A stretch of 64,000 bases of DNA from Sphingomonadaceae bacterium PASS1 (GCA_002255985.1 NKIR01000006.1:115754-179753), one strand, 5' to 3'; shown: positions 31,378-44,970, numbered from the stretch's first letter. Numbers and translations are program-made. Notes: generated by a model from the sequence alone, not told the origin.

Positions 31378-31947
31378 TTACGGCCATTGGCGAATGATAT
31401 GTGTCGGGTCGGGGCGTGGCCGCTCTTCAAGAAGCAGGGCCGGAAAACCCATGAAAAATAGCCCGGCAATTTGTTCGTCGCCGGTACAAATGGCGTGGCG
31501 CACGCTGTCGTCGTACGTCGCCCATCCGGTGATCCAGCTTCCGACAAAACCATATGCGTGCGCAGCGTGCAGCAGGTTCATGCCGACGGCACCAACGCTG
31601 AGTTGCTGTTCCCACAAAGGAATTTTTGCGCTTGGCTGGGGCGCATATATCAAAAGGACAAGCGTTGGGGCCATGCGCGATGGTGATACCGCTGCGTCAA
31701 TTTGTGCAGGCCGCGCGTCGGGATTGGCTGCGGTGAATGCATCTGTGAGGAGTTCAGCAAAGGCGCTCCGGTCGGTGATCTCGACAAATCGCCACGGAAA
31801 TAGCTTGCCATGATCGGGGGTGCGCATGGCGGTGTGTAATATGCGATTAAGCGTGGCTTGGTCGGGGCCGGGCTCCACCATATCGCGTGGTTTACCAGAC
31901 CGGCGTGTTTCGAGATAACGGGTTAAAGTGGAGAGGTCGTTGAACAT
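31378..31947 (-). CDS. Nitroreductase family protein
   Basis: A 189-residue FMN oxidoreductase. The start MFNDLSTLTRYLETRRSGKP at 31947 has GGGAGTGG upstream; a longer frame to 31983 lacks support. RRSGKPRDM, AMRTPDHGKLFPWRF and VGAVGMNLLHAAHAYGFVGSW match the small single-domain YdjA-type group, which reduces nitro compounds or quinones with NAD(P)H. It stands immediately upstream of the GntR gene. Confidence 0.88.
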   Translation of the reverse strand: MFNDLSTLTRYLETRRSGKPRDMVEPGPDQATLNRILHTAMRTPDHGKLFPWRFVEITDRSAFAELLTDAFTAANPDARPAQIDAAVSPSRMAPTLVLLIYAPQPSAKIPLWEQQLSVGAVGMNLLHAAHAYGFVGSWITGWATYDDSVRHAICTGDEQIAGLFFMGFPALLLEERPRPDPTHIIRQWP

Positions 31948-32080
31948 TCCACTCCCTTCGACGAATTTTGGCGGTATCCGCAATTAAATTCTTCACACGC
32001 GCAATTTTTTCGGTAGGTTCGCGGCCAATCGTTCCTTTCAATGGAACATCAAACATAACAGAAATGAGGGGTTTCGCTCG

Positions 32081-33607
32081 ATGGCGACATCATACGCGCA
32101 AGATGGAGATGCAGCAGGGACATTCCTTGGCCATCCCAAAGGTCTTTTTGTTTTATTCTTTGCCGAAATGTGGGAGCGCTTTTCCTATTACGGAATGCGC
32201 GCGCTGCTGATTTTTTATCTGACAAAGCATTGGCTGTTTTCAGATGAAAAATCAGGTGTCATTTACGGCGCTTACACGGCTTTGGTATATATTACGCCAG
32301 TGCTGGGCGGCTATTTGGCAGACAAGTGGCTCGGGCAAAGAAAAGCGGTAACCTACGGCGCTATATTGTTGACCTTTGGGCATCTGCTCATGGGCTTTGA
32401 AGGTGCTGGCGGGCAGGATGCTGCTTCGCTGAATATCTTCTGGCTCGCTTTGGCGTTCATTATCGTGGGATCTGGCTTTCTGAAGGCCAATATTTCCGTG
32501 ATTGTAGGGCAACTCTACCCACGCACCGACGTGCGTCGTGACGGTGCGTATACGATTTTCTATATGGGCATTAACTTGGGTGCCGCGCTTGGTTCACTGA
32601 TGTGTGGCTATTTGGGTGAAACCTACGGCTGGTCATATGGTTTCGGCGCAGCTGGCGTTGGCATGCTTCTTGGCCTTGTTGTCTTTATCATCTTCAAGCC
32701 TTTGTTGCTTGGCCGTGGTGAATCTTCAAATCCAGAAGCTTTGGCTAAGCCTGTAATGGGCATTAAGTTTGAATGGCTGTTATATGTCGTAGGCTTGGTG
32801 GCTGTGGTCATTTGCTGGTGGCTGGTGCAAAATCAGGCTGTTGTTGGTTCATTGCTCGGCATCGCCGGGGCCACTCTGGTTGCCTATGTTTTGTGGACCG
32901 CTGTTCGTAAGCTTGAACCTCACGACCGTGACCGCATTTTCGCGGCGATGTTCCTGATCATTGGTTCGATCCTGTTCTGGGCCTTGTTTGAACAAGCTGG
33001 ATCGTCGCTTAATCTGTTTACGGACCGTCATGTCGATCGTGCTGGTGTTCCCGCATCGGTGTTCCAGTCGTTGAACGCCATTTACATCGTCCTGCTTGCG
33101 CCGCTGTTTGCGTGGCTTTGGACGGCGCTTGGTCGCAAGGGACTTGAACCTTCTGCACCGGCGAAGTTCGGTTTGGGCATTGTACAACTCGGAATTGGTT
33201 TCTTGGTTCTGGTCGCAGGTTCTGCTGCCGCAGGCGCGGACAGCATGGTTCCGGTGTTGTTCATTTTCCTGATCTACCTGTTCCACACGACCGGCGAATT
33301 GTGCCTGTCACCTGTCGGGCTCAGTGCTATGAACCGCCTCGCGCCTGCACATCTTGCTTCGTTGATCATGGGCACATGGTTCTTTGCATCAGCGACCGGT
33401 AACTTCGCAGCGGGCCTCATCGCCTCTGCAACGGGTTCGGAAGCTGCCTCCGGTGAAGGCGCTGGCCGCGAAGTCGTCATGGCCGTGTACAGCCAAATCG
33501 GCTGGATCGCGATTGGCGTAGGTGTTGCGGTTGTGGTGATTTCACCGCTTATCAAGAAACTGATGCACCTCGACACGCTGCGTGATGACGGACATCTTGA
33601 AGGTTAA
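32081..33607 (+). CDS. Proton-coupled oligopeptide (POT) transporter
   Basis: A 508-residue integral membrane protein with 12-14 predicted helices. The family motif FFAEMWERFSYYGMRALL is near residues 27-44, and FYMGINLGAALGSLMCGYLG is the second PTR signature. The likely role is uptake of di- and tripeptides. It is followed 57 bp later by two tandem amidohydrolase genes, which suggests a peptide or cyclic-dipeptide uptake and hydrolysis unit. Confidence 0.93.
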   Translation: MATSYAQDGDAAGTFLGHPKGLFVLFFAEMWERFSYYGMRALLIFYLTKHWLFSDEKSGVIYGAYTALVYITPVLGGYLADKWLGQRKAVTYGAILLTFGHLLMGFEGAGGQDAASLNIFWLALAFIIVGSGFLKANISVIVGQLYPRTDVRRDGAYTIFYMGINLGAALGSLMCGYLGETYGWSYGFGAAGVGMLLGLVVFIIFKPLLLGRGESSNPEALAKPVMGIKFEWLLYVVGLVAVVICWWLVQNQAVVGSLLGIAGATLVAYVLWTAVRKLEPHDRDRIFAAMFLIIGSILFWALFEQAGSSLNLFTDRHVDRAGVPASVFQSLNAIYIVLLAPLFAWLWTALGRKGLEPSAPAKFGLGIVQLGIGFLVLVAGSAAAGADSMVPVLFIFLIYLFHTTGELCLSPVGLSAMNRLAPAHLASLIMGTWFFASATGNFAAGLIASATGSEAASGEGAGREVVMAVYSQIGWIAIGVGVAVVVISPLIKKLMHLDTLRDDGHLEG

Positions 33608-33664
33608 GCAGAAGCAGGCGAAGCTGCTGCCGCTGGCATTCGCGCCACAAACTGGAGTTAAGTG

Positions 33665-35068
33665 ATGGCAAAGTTTAATGCATTGCGCAGCGCATATCTT
33701 GTGCTGCCGCTGGCTCTTATGGCCTGTTCAAACGCAGAAGGTCCAAAGACGGTTTCTGCGGCACCTGTTGCAAAGCCGTTGGAAAAGGCACCGGTGCCGT
33801 TCCCGTCGACATATAAGGCATATCCCGGCGTTGCTACCGCCATCCGTAATGTCACCATTTACGATGGCGAAGGTGGCAAAATCGAAAATGGAGTCGTCTT
33901 CATTTCGGGCGGCAAGATTAGCAGCGTCGGTGGGCCGGACACTGTTATACCTTCGGGTACGGCGGTTGTGGACGGTGCAGGCAAGTTTGTGACGCCAGGC
34001 ATCATCGATATCCATTCACATCTCGGGGATTATCCTACGCCATCGGTGGAGGCCCATAGCGATGGTAACGAAGCGACATCGCCGACCACCCCCGAAGTTT
34101 GGGCGGAGCACAGCGTATGGCCGCAGGATCCAGGCTTCAGCCGCGCGCTCACCAATGGTGGCATAACCGCGCTTCAGATTTTGCCCGGCTCAGCTAACCT
34201 GATGGGTGGCCGCTCCGTTGTCTTAAAGAATGTTTATGCGCGTACGGTGCAGGGCATGAAGTTCCCGGGCGCGCCGTACGGCTTGAAAATGGCCTGCGGC
34301 GAAAATCCTAAGCGGGTTTATGGCAGCAAGGGGCGTATGCCTTCAACCCGCATGGGCAACATCGCCGTCAACCGTCAGACGTGGATTAAAGCGCAGGATT
34401 ACAAGAAAAAGCGCGACAGCGGTAAGGAATATACCCGCGATCTCGGCCTTGAAACGCTTGCGGGCGTTTTGGATGGCGACATCTCGATCCAGAACCATTG
34501 CTATCGCGCCGACGAAATGGCGCTCGTTCTCGATATGGCGAAGGAATTTGGCTACAAGATCTCCACATTCCACCACGCGGTTGAAAGCTACAAAATCGCT
34601 GACTTATTGCGTGACAATGGTGTGTGTTCCGCCGTTTGGGCCGATTGGTGGGGCTTCAAGATGGAAGCCTATGACGCTATCCCCGAAAATGCTGCAATTT
34701 TGCAGAACGCTGGCGCGTGCGTGATCATTCACTCTGATGATGAAAACCAGATCCAGCGTCTGAACCAAGAGGCGGCTAAGGCGCAGGCCGATGGTCGCAG
34801 AATGGGCATCAATATCAGCGATGCTGAAGTCATTAAATGGCTGACATATAACCCCGCCAAGGCGCTGGGCATATCTGACAAGACGGGCAGCTTGAAGCCC
34901 GGTAAAATGGCCGATCTGGTGCTGTGGAATGGCAATCCGCTCAGCGTATACACACGTCCTGACAAGGTATGGATTGATGGCGCGTTGATGTTTGATGCCA
35001 GCAACCCGAAAATACGTCCGGTGAGCGACTTTGAGCTTGGCCAACCCGGTGAAGGAGATGTAAAATGA
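33665..35068 (+). CDS. Exported amidohydrolase lipoprotein (metal-binding copy)
   Basis: A 467-residue amidohydrolase. The N-terminus carries a lipoprotein signal (YLVLPLALMACSNAEG, Cys about 20). The start at 33665 follows GGAG with 7-nt spacing. The metal-ligand motif IDIHSHLGD is intact near residues 115-123; later HCYRADE, FHHAVES and IHSDDENQ supply further histidine and aspartate ligands. Substrate unknown; a peptide or dipeptide is suggested by the upstream transporter. Its TGA overlaps the next gene's ATG by 4 bp. Confidence 0.9.
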   Translation: MAKFNALRSAYLVLPLALMACSNAEGPKTVSAAPVAKPLEKAPVPFPSTYKAYPGVATAIRNVTIYDGEGGKIENGVVFISGGKISSVGGPDTVIPSGTAVVDGAGKFVTPGIIDIHSHLGDYPTPSVEAHSDGNEATSPTTPEVWAEHSVWPQDPGFSRALTNGGITALQILPGSANLMGGRSVVLKNVYARTVQGMKFPGAPYGLKMACGENPKRVYGSKGRMPSTRMGNIAVNRQTWIKAQDYKKKRDSGKEYTRDLGLETLAGVLDGDISIQNHCYRADEMALVLDMAKEFGYKISTFHHAVESYKIADLLRDNGVCSAVWADWWGFKMEAYDAIPENAAILQNAGACVIIHSDDENQIQRLNQEAAKAQADGRRMGINISDAEVIKWLTYNPAKALGISDKTGSLKPGKMADLVLWNGNPLSVYTRPDKVWIDGALMFDASNPKIRPVSDFELGQPGEGDVK

Positions 35069-36357
35069 GGCATTTCCTCTATGCTGCCGCTGCGCTTGCG
35101 GCTTTTGCAATGCCCGTTTCGGCTGAAACCATAGCCATTACCGGTGGCCGCGTCGTCATTGGCGATGGTAGTGCACCTATTGAAGGCGGTACTGTGGTTG
35201 TGCGTGATGGCGTTGTCGTTGCTGCTGGTGCCGGTGTTTCGGTCCCGTCGGGCGCACGTCGCATCGACGCATCAGGCAAATGGGTAACGCCGGGTGTTTT
35301 CGCTGGCTTCACCCGTTTGGGCCTCGCTGAAGTAGATGCCGTTAACGGCACGAACGACAAGAGTGGCGGTCGAAGCGGTTTTTCGGCCGCGATCGACGTT
35401 GCGCCTGCAATTGATCCGTTTCGGTCGCCATTTGCGGTTAACCGTTCTGCCGGCGTAACGCGCGCAGTTGTCGCGCCTGAAGGCGCTGCTTCTATTTTTG
35501 CAGGGCAGGGCGCCATTGCGGATTTAGGAGCCGACAGTAACCCGGTTACCAAGGCACGCGCATTTCAGTTTGCTGAATTTGGTGAGGACGGTGCGGATGC
35601 CGTTGGCGGAAGCCGCGCTGGAACGCATCTGCATTTCCGCGCTATGTTGCGCGAAGCGCAGGATTACGCCGCAGGGCGTGGTACCTTTGATGATGACTTG
35701 CTAAAGGCCGAAGACGCCAAGGCATTGTTATCGGTACTTCGCGGCGAAACGCGTCTTTTGATCCATGTCGAAGGCGCAAATGATATGCTTCGGCTCATTG
35801 AGTTGAAACGCGACTTCCCATCGATCAAAATGGTATTTGTTGGCGTCAGCGAAGGATGGCGGGTCGCACCGCAACTGGCACAAGCGGGTATTCCCGTTAT
35901 CGCGTCGGCGTTGAACGACTTGCCAGCAACTTTTGAAATGCTGGGGGCCACGCAGAGCAATATCGGTCGCATGAAAGATGCCGGTGTGCAGGTTGCCATT
36001 GGTATGATCAACGATCGCGATTCGCACCAGCTGCGTTACACGACGCAATATGCAGGCAACATCGTTAGCCTTGAACGCGTACCCGGTGCGACTGGCCTGA
36101 CATGGGATGAGGCATTTGCTGCGATTAGCTCGGTTCCTGCCGATATCATGGGTGTTGGTGACCGTTTGGGTAGCCTCAAGGCCGGTAAAGCCGCAGACGT
36201 CGTTGTTTGGGATGGCGATCCGCTTGAGCTGTCGACTGCAGCGACCACAGTGATCATCGACGGCGTCGAACAACCGCTGGGCAACCGGCAAAATCGACTG
36301 CGTGACCGCTATGCAAGGCCAACAGAGGGTGATTTGCCAAAGGCATATGATCGTTGA
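35065..36357 (+). CDS. Exported amidohydrolase-like protein lacking the HxH motif
   Basis: A 430-residue protein with a signal peptide (MRHFLYAAAALAAFAMPVSA). It keeps the amidohydrolase beta-sandwich start and the C-terminal GSLKAGKAADVVVWDGDP, but where the first copy has IDIHSHLGD this one reads VFAGFTRLGLAEVD. It therefore lacks the two metal-binding histidines. It is coupled to the upstream gene by a 4-bp overlap. I infer that it pairs with the upstream protein or has lost hydrolase activity. Confidence 0.85.
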   Translation: MRHFLYAAAALAAFAMPVSAETIAITGGRVVIGDGSAPIEGGTVVVRDGVVVAAGAGVSVPSGARRIDASGKWVTPGVFAGFTRLGLAEVDAVNGTNDKSGGRSGFSAAIDVAPAIDPFRSPFAVNRSAGVTRAVVAPEGAASIFAGQGAIADLGADSNPVTKARAFQFAEFGEDGADAVGGSRAGTHLHFRAMLREAQDYAAGRGTFDDDLLKAEDAKALLSVLRGETRLLIHVEGANDMLRLIELKRDFPSIKMVFVGVSEGWRVAPQLAQAGIPVIASALNDLPATFEMLGATQSNIGRMKDAGVQVAIGMINDRDSHQLRYTTQYAGNIVSLERVPGATGLTWDEAFAAISSVPADIMGVGDRLGSLKAGKAADVVVWDGDPLELSTAATTVIIDGVEQPLGNRQNRLRDRYARPTEGDLPKAYDR

Positions 36358-36407
36358 GGCAATGAACTACTATTGAGGGAACACATCCGGCGGCGGGAGC
36401 ACAGGTT

Positions 36408-37081
36408 ATGAGCGATTATTTGTTATTGGCTGCTGCTTGCATATTGTTTGTCGGTAGCCATTTTTTCATGTCGCATCCTTGGCGCGCGGATATGGTCAGG
36501 AGATTCGGTGCAAACGGGTTTCTGGGGATTTATTCGCTCGTCTCGTTCGCTACATTTGGCTGGATGCTTTTTGAATTAGGGCGAGTAGCAAAAGGTGATG
36601 TGCTGTGGCCAGCGAGTGACGCCGCTTGGATAGTTGCAAGCTCGCTGACTTTAGTCGCCGCTGTCCTTTTTTCCGGATCGTTCATTCGCAATCCGTCATT
36701 GCCGGGTGTGCCCGACGCTATGGCGGGGCAAACACCCTTTGGCGTTTTTAAGGCAACCCGTCACCCGATGATGTGGGGATTCGCACTGTGGGGCATTGCG
36801 CATATTTTAGTCGCGCCGCGGACCGACAATTTCATTTTTGCCGGAAGCCTCGTTTTCCTCGCGCTGGTGGGTTCCAAGGCGCAGGAGATCAAGAAACGCA
36901 AACTTATGGGCGTGGAATGGGACGGGTGGCTACGCAGAACCCATTTCGCTATCCATCCCGTTGCCTTGTTTCAGGTCGGTTTCGGTCCGTGGATAGCTGG
37001 CATAATCCTCTGGGCCGCCGCAACTTGGGCGCACCCATATTGGAATGTCGCTGGCGCTGGCCTATTTAGATGGTTCAGCCT

Positions 37082-37085
<4 letters not shown>
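36408..37085 (+). CDS. NnrU-like integral membrane protein
   Basis: A 225-residue protein with about five or six hydrophobic helices and the NnrU signature ATRHPMMWGFALWGIAHIL. NnrU was named from denitrifiers but many homologues occur without denitrification genes, as here, and the biochemical role is uncertain. The tail resembles membrane methyltransferase-like proteins. It overlaps the convergent aldo/keto reductase gene by 4 bp. Confidence 0.85.
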
Positions 37086-38063
<978 letters not shown>

Positions 38064-38077
<14 letters not shown>

Positions 38078-39308
38078 GGGCGTTTTCCTTTTCGGGGGCT
38101 TCAATGACGGTAGCGAGCGCAACGTCCATTTGCACATTGCCCGTTGTCCGGAAAATATCCGGCAGCGTTTCGACCGCAATTAACAAGGCGAGTGGTTCCA
38201 CGGGAATGCCAAGCGCAATACAGATTGGCGCGATTGAGGTCACAAAGCTTACCGTTCCGGGAAGGCTTACCGCGCCCATAGAGGTCAGCGCAGCGATGAA
38301 AATTGCGGCACCATAATCGAACGCGTCAAGCTTTATGCCAAACCAGTTTGCAACATAAAGCGCGACGGCAAGGTTCATGGCAGGGCCCGTGGCACGCAAC
38401 AATGCCACGGCCATGGGCAGCACAAGTCCGGCAGTGGGCTCACGAACGCCCAACGCTTCTGACTTCTTCAACATCAACGGAAGGCTGGCCAACGATGATT
38501 GTGTCGAAACGGCAAAGGCTTGAACCGGGGCAATCTGACGGGCAAAATCGCCGAAGCGAACTTTGCCGGCAAAAACTGCAATTGGATAAGCAAACGCGCC
38601 AACGATGATGCCGACGATGGATACGGTGACGATATAATGCGCAACGGCGCCCAACGCGGCCAATCCGGATCGCGCGCCAACGACAAATGCCAAAGCAAAC
38701 ACACCGATAGGCGCGAGCTTTAGAACCCATTCGATGACGAGGATCATGGCGTCGGCAAGCGCGCTGAAAAACCCTGCCATGTGCGCCCGTGGCTCTTGCG
38801 CAAGGCGCGTGACGGCAAAGGCAAAGACGAGCGTGAAAATCAGAAGTGGCAAGATGGAGTCACTTGCGGCCGCCGAAATCGGATTGGTTGGCACCAACGC
38901 AACGACGAAATCACGCAAACTTGGCTGTTCGGCCACCGCTGGCGCCGTTGTCAGTGCCGACCGAAGAGCGGCCGCACTTTCTTGTGGCATGGGCCAAAGC
39001 GATAGCACCATTGGGGTCAACAGTGCGCCCAATGCAGCCGACATGAACATCATCACGACTATCCAGCTGATGGTGCGTGCTGCCATTGGTCCGGCCCGTG
39101 CAGCCTCTGCGCTTTTGACTATTCCAGTGATAACCAATGCGACCACCAACGGAACGACAGTCATGCGCAGGCCGTTGAGCCATAATGTTCCCACAATATC
39201 GAGGATCAAAGCCAGTTTTTCGCCAGCGGCAGGTAACTGCGCGGTCAAGAAAATGCCGAGGGCAAGGCCAATAACAAGGGCGATAAGAATACGGGTAGCG
39301 TTTGACAT
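38064..39308 (-). CDS. Dicarboxylate/amino acid:cation symporter (DctA/GltP family)
   Basis: A 414-residue transporter with eight helices and two hairpins. [40 protein letters not shown] (serine-rich hairpin 1) and [20 protein letters not shown] mark the sodium/proton-dicarboxylate family. The second hairpin reads [31 protein letters not shown] at 39308 is the sensible start. Substrates could be C4-dicarboxylates or glutamate. It precedes the aldo/keto reductase gene in an operon and is divergent from glmM. Confidence 0.9.
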
Positions 39309-39404
39309 AGGATCGGGTCTTGCCAGCCCGTCGCTCCCTATGCAAGGGAGAGGCTTAGCAGCGTGGAAATTCGCAACGTGAACCGCAGAACGGCAGGAAC
39401 CAAA

Positions 39405-40745
39405 ATGGCGCGCAAATATTTCGGGACGGACGGTATCAGAGGGCGCACCAATACTGGCGCCATGACACCGGAAATGGCGATGAAGGTCGGCCAAGCCGCA
39501 GGCACCCACTTCCTGCGCGGTGGGCATAAGCACCGGGTCGTCATCGGGAAAGATACGCGCCTGTCCGGCTATATGATCGAAAACGCGCTTGTGGCTGGGT
39601 TTACCAGCGTGGGCATGGATGTCGTCCAGTTCGGCCCGATTCCGACCCCCGCGGTTGCGCTTCTGACGCGGTCTATGCGTGCAGACCTTGGCGTAATGAT
39701 TTCTGCCAGTCATAACCCCTATGAAGACAATGGCATCAAGCTGTTTGGGCCCGATGGATATAAATTATCTGATGCCGATGAACTGGCGATTGAAGCATTG
39801 CTGGACGAGAAGCTGACGCTTGCTGACGCCCCCGAAATTGGCCGTGTGCGCCGTATCGAAGACAGCCGTGGACGGTATATCCATGCGGTGAAGGCGTCGG
39901 TGCCGGAACATATCCGTTTTGATGGACTACATGTCGTGCTCGATTGCGCAAATGGCGCAGCATATCAGGTCGCACCTACCGCAATTTGGGAGCTGGGTGC
40001 TAAGGTAACCTCAATCGGGGTTGAACCAAATGGCAAGAACATCAACGACAAGGTTGGATCAACGCATGTTGCGACGCTTCAGGAAACCGTTGTTGCATCG
40101 GGCGCGGATATTGGGATTGCGCTTGACGGTGATGCCGACCGATTGATCGTTGTTGATGAACATGGCCAAGTGGTCGACGGTGACCAGATCATGGCGCTGC
40201 TTGGCTGCGCGATGCGTCGTGCGGGCAAACTTACGGGCGATGGTATCGTCGCGACGGTGATGTCCAACCTTGGTCTAGAGCGATATCTGGAGAGCCAGCA
40301 TTTAAAACTCATCCGTGCAAAAGTGGGTGACCGCTATGTCCTCGAAGAAATGCGCAAGCATGGTATCAACGTCGGTGGCGAACAATCGGGGCATATGATC
40401 CTTTTGGACCACGCGACAACGGGCGACGGCACGATTGCTGCGCTTCAAGTATTGGCGCAGCTCGTCGAGAGCGGGAAGCCAGCCAGTGAAGTGCTGCATC
40501 TGTTTGATCCAGTACCGCAGCTTTTGAAGAATGTGCGCTTTTCGGGTGGCAAGCCGTTGGAGGATGCGCGCGTTCAGAGCGTTATCGCCGATGCTGAAGC
40601 CGAATTGGCTGGCACAGGCAGGCTGGTCATCCGCCCGTCGGGCACTGAACCCGTCATCCGCGTTATGGCGGAGGGAGATGATGCTGCACAAGTCGAGCGG
40701 ATCGTTGACGGCATTTGCGACGCTGTGAGGGCGGCGGCGGCCTGA
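39405..40745 (+). CDS. glmM: Phosphoglucosamine mutase
   Basis: A 446-residue enzyme converting glucosamine-6-phosphate to glucosamine-1-phosphate for peptidoglycan and LPS. The phosphoserine is Ser102 in [14 protein letters not shown], the metal-binding DGDADR is near residue 240, and [12 protein letters not shown] is in the last domain. The start [13 protein letters not shown] follows AGGAAC; upstream in-frame starts lack support. The stop overlaps the thiD ATG (TGATG). Confidence 0.96.
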   Translation: MARKYFGTDGIRGRTNTGAMTPEMAMKVGQAAGTHFLRGGHKHRVVIGKDTRLSGYMIENALVAGFTSVGMDVVQFGPIPTPAVALLTRSMRADLGVMISASHNPYEDNGIKLFGPDGYKLSDADELAIEALLDEKLTLADAPEIGRVRRIEDSRGRYIHAVKASVPEHIRFDGLHVVLDCANGAAYQVAPTAIWELGAKVTSIGVEPNGKNINDKVGSTHVATLQETVVASGADIGIALDGDADRLIVVDEHGQVVDGDQIMALLGCAMRRAGKLTGDGIVATVMSNLGLERYLESQHLKLIRAKVGDRYVLEEMRKHGINVGGEQSGHMILLDHATTGDGTIAALQVLAQLVESGKPASEVLHLFDPVPQLLKNVRFSGGKPLEDARVQSVIADAEAELAGTGRLVIRPSGTEPVIRVMAEGDDAAQVERIVDGICDAVRAAAA

Positions 40746-41887
40746 TGCCTCAAAATACACCCGCGCGCATACTGATTATCGCTGGGTCCGACAGCGGCGG
40801 CGGCGCTGGTATTCAGGCGGATATCAAGACGGTAACCATGCTCGGCGGTCATGCGATGACTGCGATTACCGCAATCACTGCGCAGAACACGCTGGGTGTC
40901 AATGCGGTGCATATGGTGCCAACGCAGATGGTCATTGACCAGATCGCCGCTGTTGTGAGCGATATTGGCGTAGATGCCGTAAAAATCGGCATGATTGGAA
41001 ATGCGGCCACGGCACATGCCGTTGCGAACAGCCTTTCTGAGCTGTCATGTCCGATCATATTCGACCCTGTCATGGTGGCGACCAGCGGCGCTGTGTTGGC
41101 GGATGCCGATACCATCGCTGCATTTGAACGGCTTATGCGACTTGCGACGCTGACGACGCCCAATCTGCCCGAACTGCAGGCGCTCGGCGGGAAGGATAGC
41201 TTGCTGGGGCGGCGCATATCGTTGCTTATCAAAGGCGGACATGCGGACGGCGACCAGATTGAGGACGAACTGTATCTCGCGCCGGGTCAAAGCGAAAGCT
41301 GGAGTGACGCGCGGATTGAAACGCGCAGTACCCACGGAACGGGTTGCACCTTGGCCACGGCCATTGCGACGGGGTTGGGGCAGGGAATGGAGCTCATCCC
41401 CGCCATTGAACGTGCGCGCGTGTTCGTGCGCTTGGCGCTGCTGGGCGCGCCTGGGCTTGGCCAAGGTCACGGGCCCATGGGGCACCAAGCCGTGCGCGAA
41501 GATGCGATGGTCGCCGGTCCGTCGCTCAATCATATCACCGTTGGTTGCCGCAATTATGCGGCCTCTTTTGATTTTTACAAAGCGCTTGGACTTCAACAGA
41601 TCGTCGATAGCCCCGACAACGGCTACGCGCGGTTTGAAATGCCAAATGGTGTTACCTTTTCGATCCATCAACATGATGACTGTGCGACATCGACTGTGGT
41701 GTATTTTGAAAGCAAGCGGTTGGATGCGTGGGTGACCGAACTCACCAGCCAAGGATATGTTTTCGAACAAATGCCGCAGGACGAAAGCTGGGGATGGCGC
41801 GAGGCGCGCTTGCTTGATCCCGCCGGGAATATGGTGTGCCTTTATCATGCGGGCGAGAACCGTCGATATCCGGCCTGGCGCATATGA
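40745..41887 (+). CDS. thiD: HMP-P kinase fused to a VOC-domain
   Basis: A 380-residue two-domain protein. Residues 1-250 are ThiD, which phosphorylates HMP(-P) in thiamine synthesis: IAGSDSGGGAGIQADIKT, GMIGNAATAHAV, DPVMVATSG and the catalytic STHGTGCTLATAIA (Cys201). The ThiD part lacks roughly 18 residues between LPELQALGG and RRISLLIKGGH compared with the norm. Residues about 258-375 form a VOC/glyoxalase-like domain (LNHITVGCRNYAASFDFYKA … LLDPAGNMVCLYHAG). The frame is continuous; ATG 41507 could start the VOC part alone. Its stop overlaps rnhB by 4 bp. Confidence 0.88.
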   Translation: MPQNTPARILIIAGSDSGGGAGIQADIKTVTMLGGHAMTAITAITAQNTLGVNAVHMVPTQMVIDQIAAVVSDIGVDAVKIGMIGNAATAHAVANSLSELSCPIIFDPVMVATSGAVLADADTIAAFERLMRLATLTTPNLPELQALGGKDSLLGRRISLLIKGGHADGDQIEDELYLAPGQSESWSDARIETRSTHGTGCTLATAIATGLGQGMELIPAIERARVFVRLALLGAPGLGQGHGPMGHQAVREDAMVAGPSLNHITVGCRNYAASFDFYKALGLQQIVDSPDNGYARFEMPNGVTFSIHQHDDCATSTVVYFESKRLDAWVTELTSQGYVFEQMPQDESWGWREARLLDPAGNMVCLYHAGENRRYPAWRI

Positions 41888-42465
41888 TTTTCGGTGTTGA
41901 TGAGGCGGGGCGCGGGCCACTTGCGGGGCCAGTGGTGGCTGCCGCGGTATTGTTATGCAAACCGCGCCCGTCAGGACTGGATGACAGCAAGAAACTCAGC
42001 GCCGCGCGCCGTGCCGCGTTGGAAGAAACCATCAAGCGCCGGTGCCAATGGGCGGTGGGCATTGTGGATGTTGATGACATCGACCGCTTGAACATATTCG
42101 GCGCGACGATGTTGGCCATGACGCGCGCGGTTGAGGGCTTGTGTGCTAAAATTGGGAGTGACCCAACGGAAGTGCTGGTCGATGGCAATATGACGCCGTC
42201 AGGTCGTCGGCCCGAATGGCGGTGGAATGCGCGGGTCATTGTTGGCGGCGATGCCCTTGAGCCTTGTATTTCTGCGGCGTCCATCATCGCGAAAGAACAT
42301 CGCGATCGGGTGATGTGTGAAGCAGCGCAGCAGCATCAACATTATGGTTGGGAACGGAACAAGGGATATGGAACGCCCGACCATTTGGCCGCTTTGCGTT
42401 TGCACGGGCCAACGCCGCTGCACCGGAAAAGCTTCGCGCCCGTGTCACAAATGCTTTTGCTGTGA
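41884..42465 (+). CDS. rnhB: Ribonuclease HII
   Basis: A 193-residue endonuclease that removes RNA from RNA-DNA hybrids and single ribonucleotides. The active-site motif IFGVDEAGRGPLAGPV starts at residue 2, with DDSKKLS, VLVDGN and SAASIIAKEHRD downstream. The ATG overlaps the thiD stop (ATGA). After the gene, a 212-bp spacer full of GANTC sites leads to ccrM. Confidence 0.96.
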   Translation: MIFGVDEAGRGPLAGPVVAAAVLLCKPRPSGLDDSKKLSAARRAALEETIKRRCQWAVGIVDVDDIDRLNIFGATMLAMTRAVEGLCAKIGSDPTEVLVDGNMTPSGRRPEWRWNARVIVGGDALEPCISAASIIAKEHRDRVMCEAAQQHQHYGWERNKGYGTPDHLAALRLHGPTPLHRKSFAPVSQMLLL

Positions 42466-42481
42466 GTTTTTTCCAGTCAGT

Positions 42482-42644
42482 GAGTCATTCGGGCAACACC
42501 ACTACCGGTTGAGTCCAGTTGGAATCGCAAGACTCCATATCTTGTGCCGGACTCCTTTCGTTCCAACTAAATGGCCCTAGATCGTGCGACTCGCGATGAA
42601 TCCTTATGTTATGAACGTCCTTGACCTTGCCCCTGCGCTGACTC
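42482..42644 (+). promoter_or_regulatory. Cluster of eight GANTC sites upstream of ccrM
   Basis: GANTC occurs at 42482, 42511, 42522, 42531, 42550, 42588, 42598 and 42640, eight times in 163 bp, where about 0.6 would be expected by chance for a random sequence. GANTC is the target of CcrM, encoded just downstream. In Caulobacter the ccrM promoter is regulated by its own methylation state, so this block is a likely methylation-sensitive control region. Confidence 0.8.
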
Positions 42645-42674
42645 ATCGCAGTGTCATTCAGTTTTGAGGAGTGA

Positions 42675-44896
<2,222 letters not shown>

Positions 44897-44970
44897 GCTA
44901 CCGCTATTTGGCTGTCTTGTTGACGTGGTTGCCGTCGCGCAAAAAGGACCAGATTTAGGGAGGAAACGAT

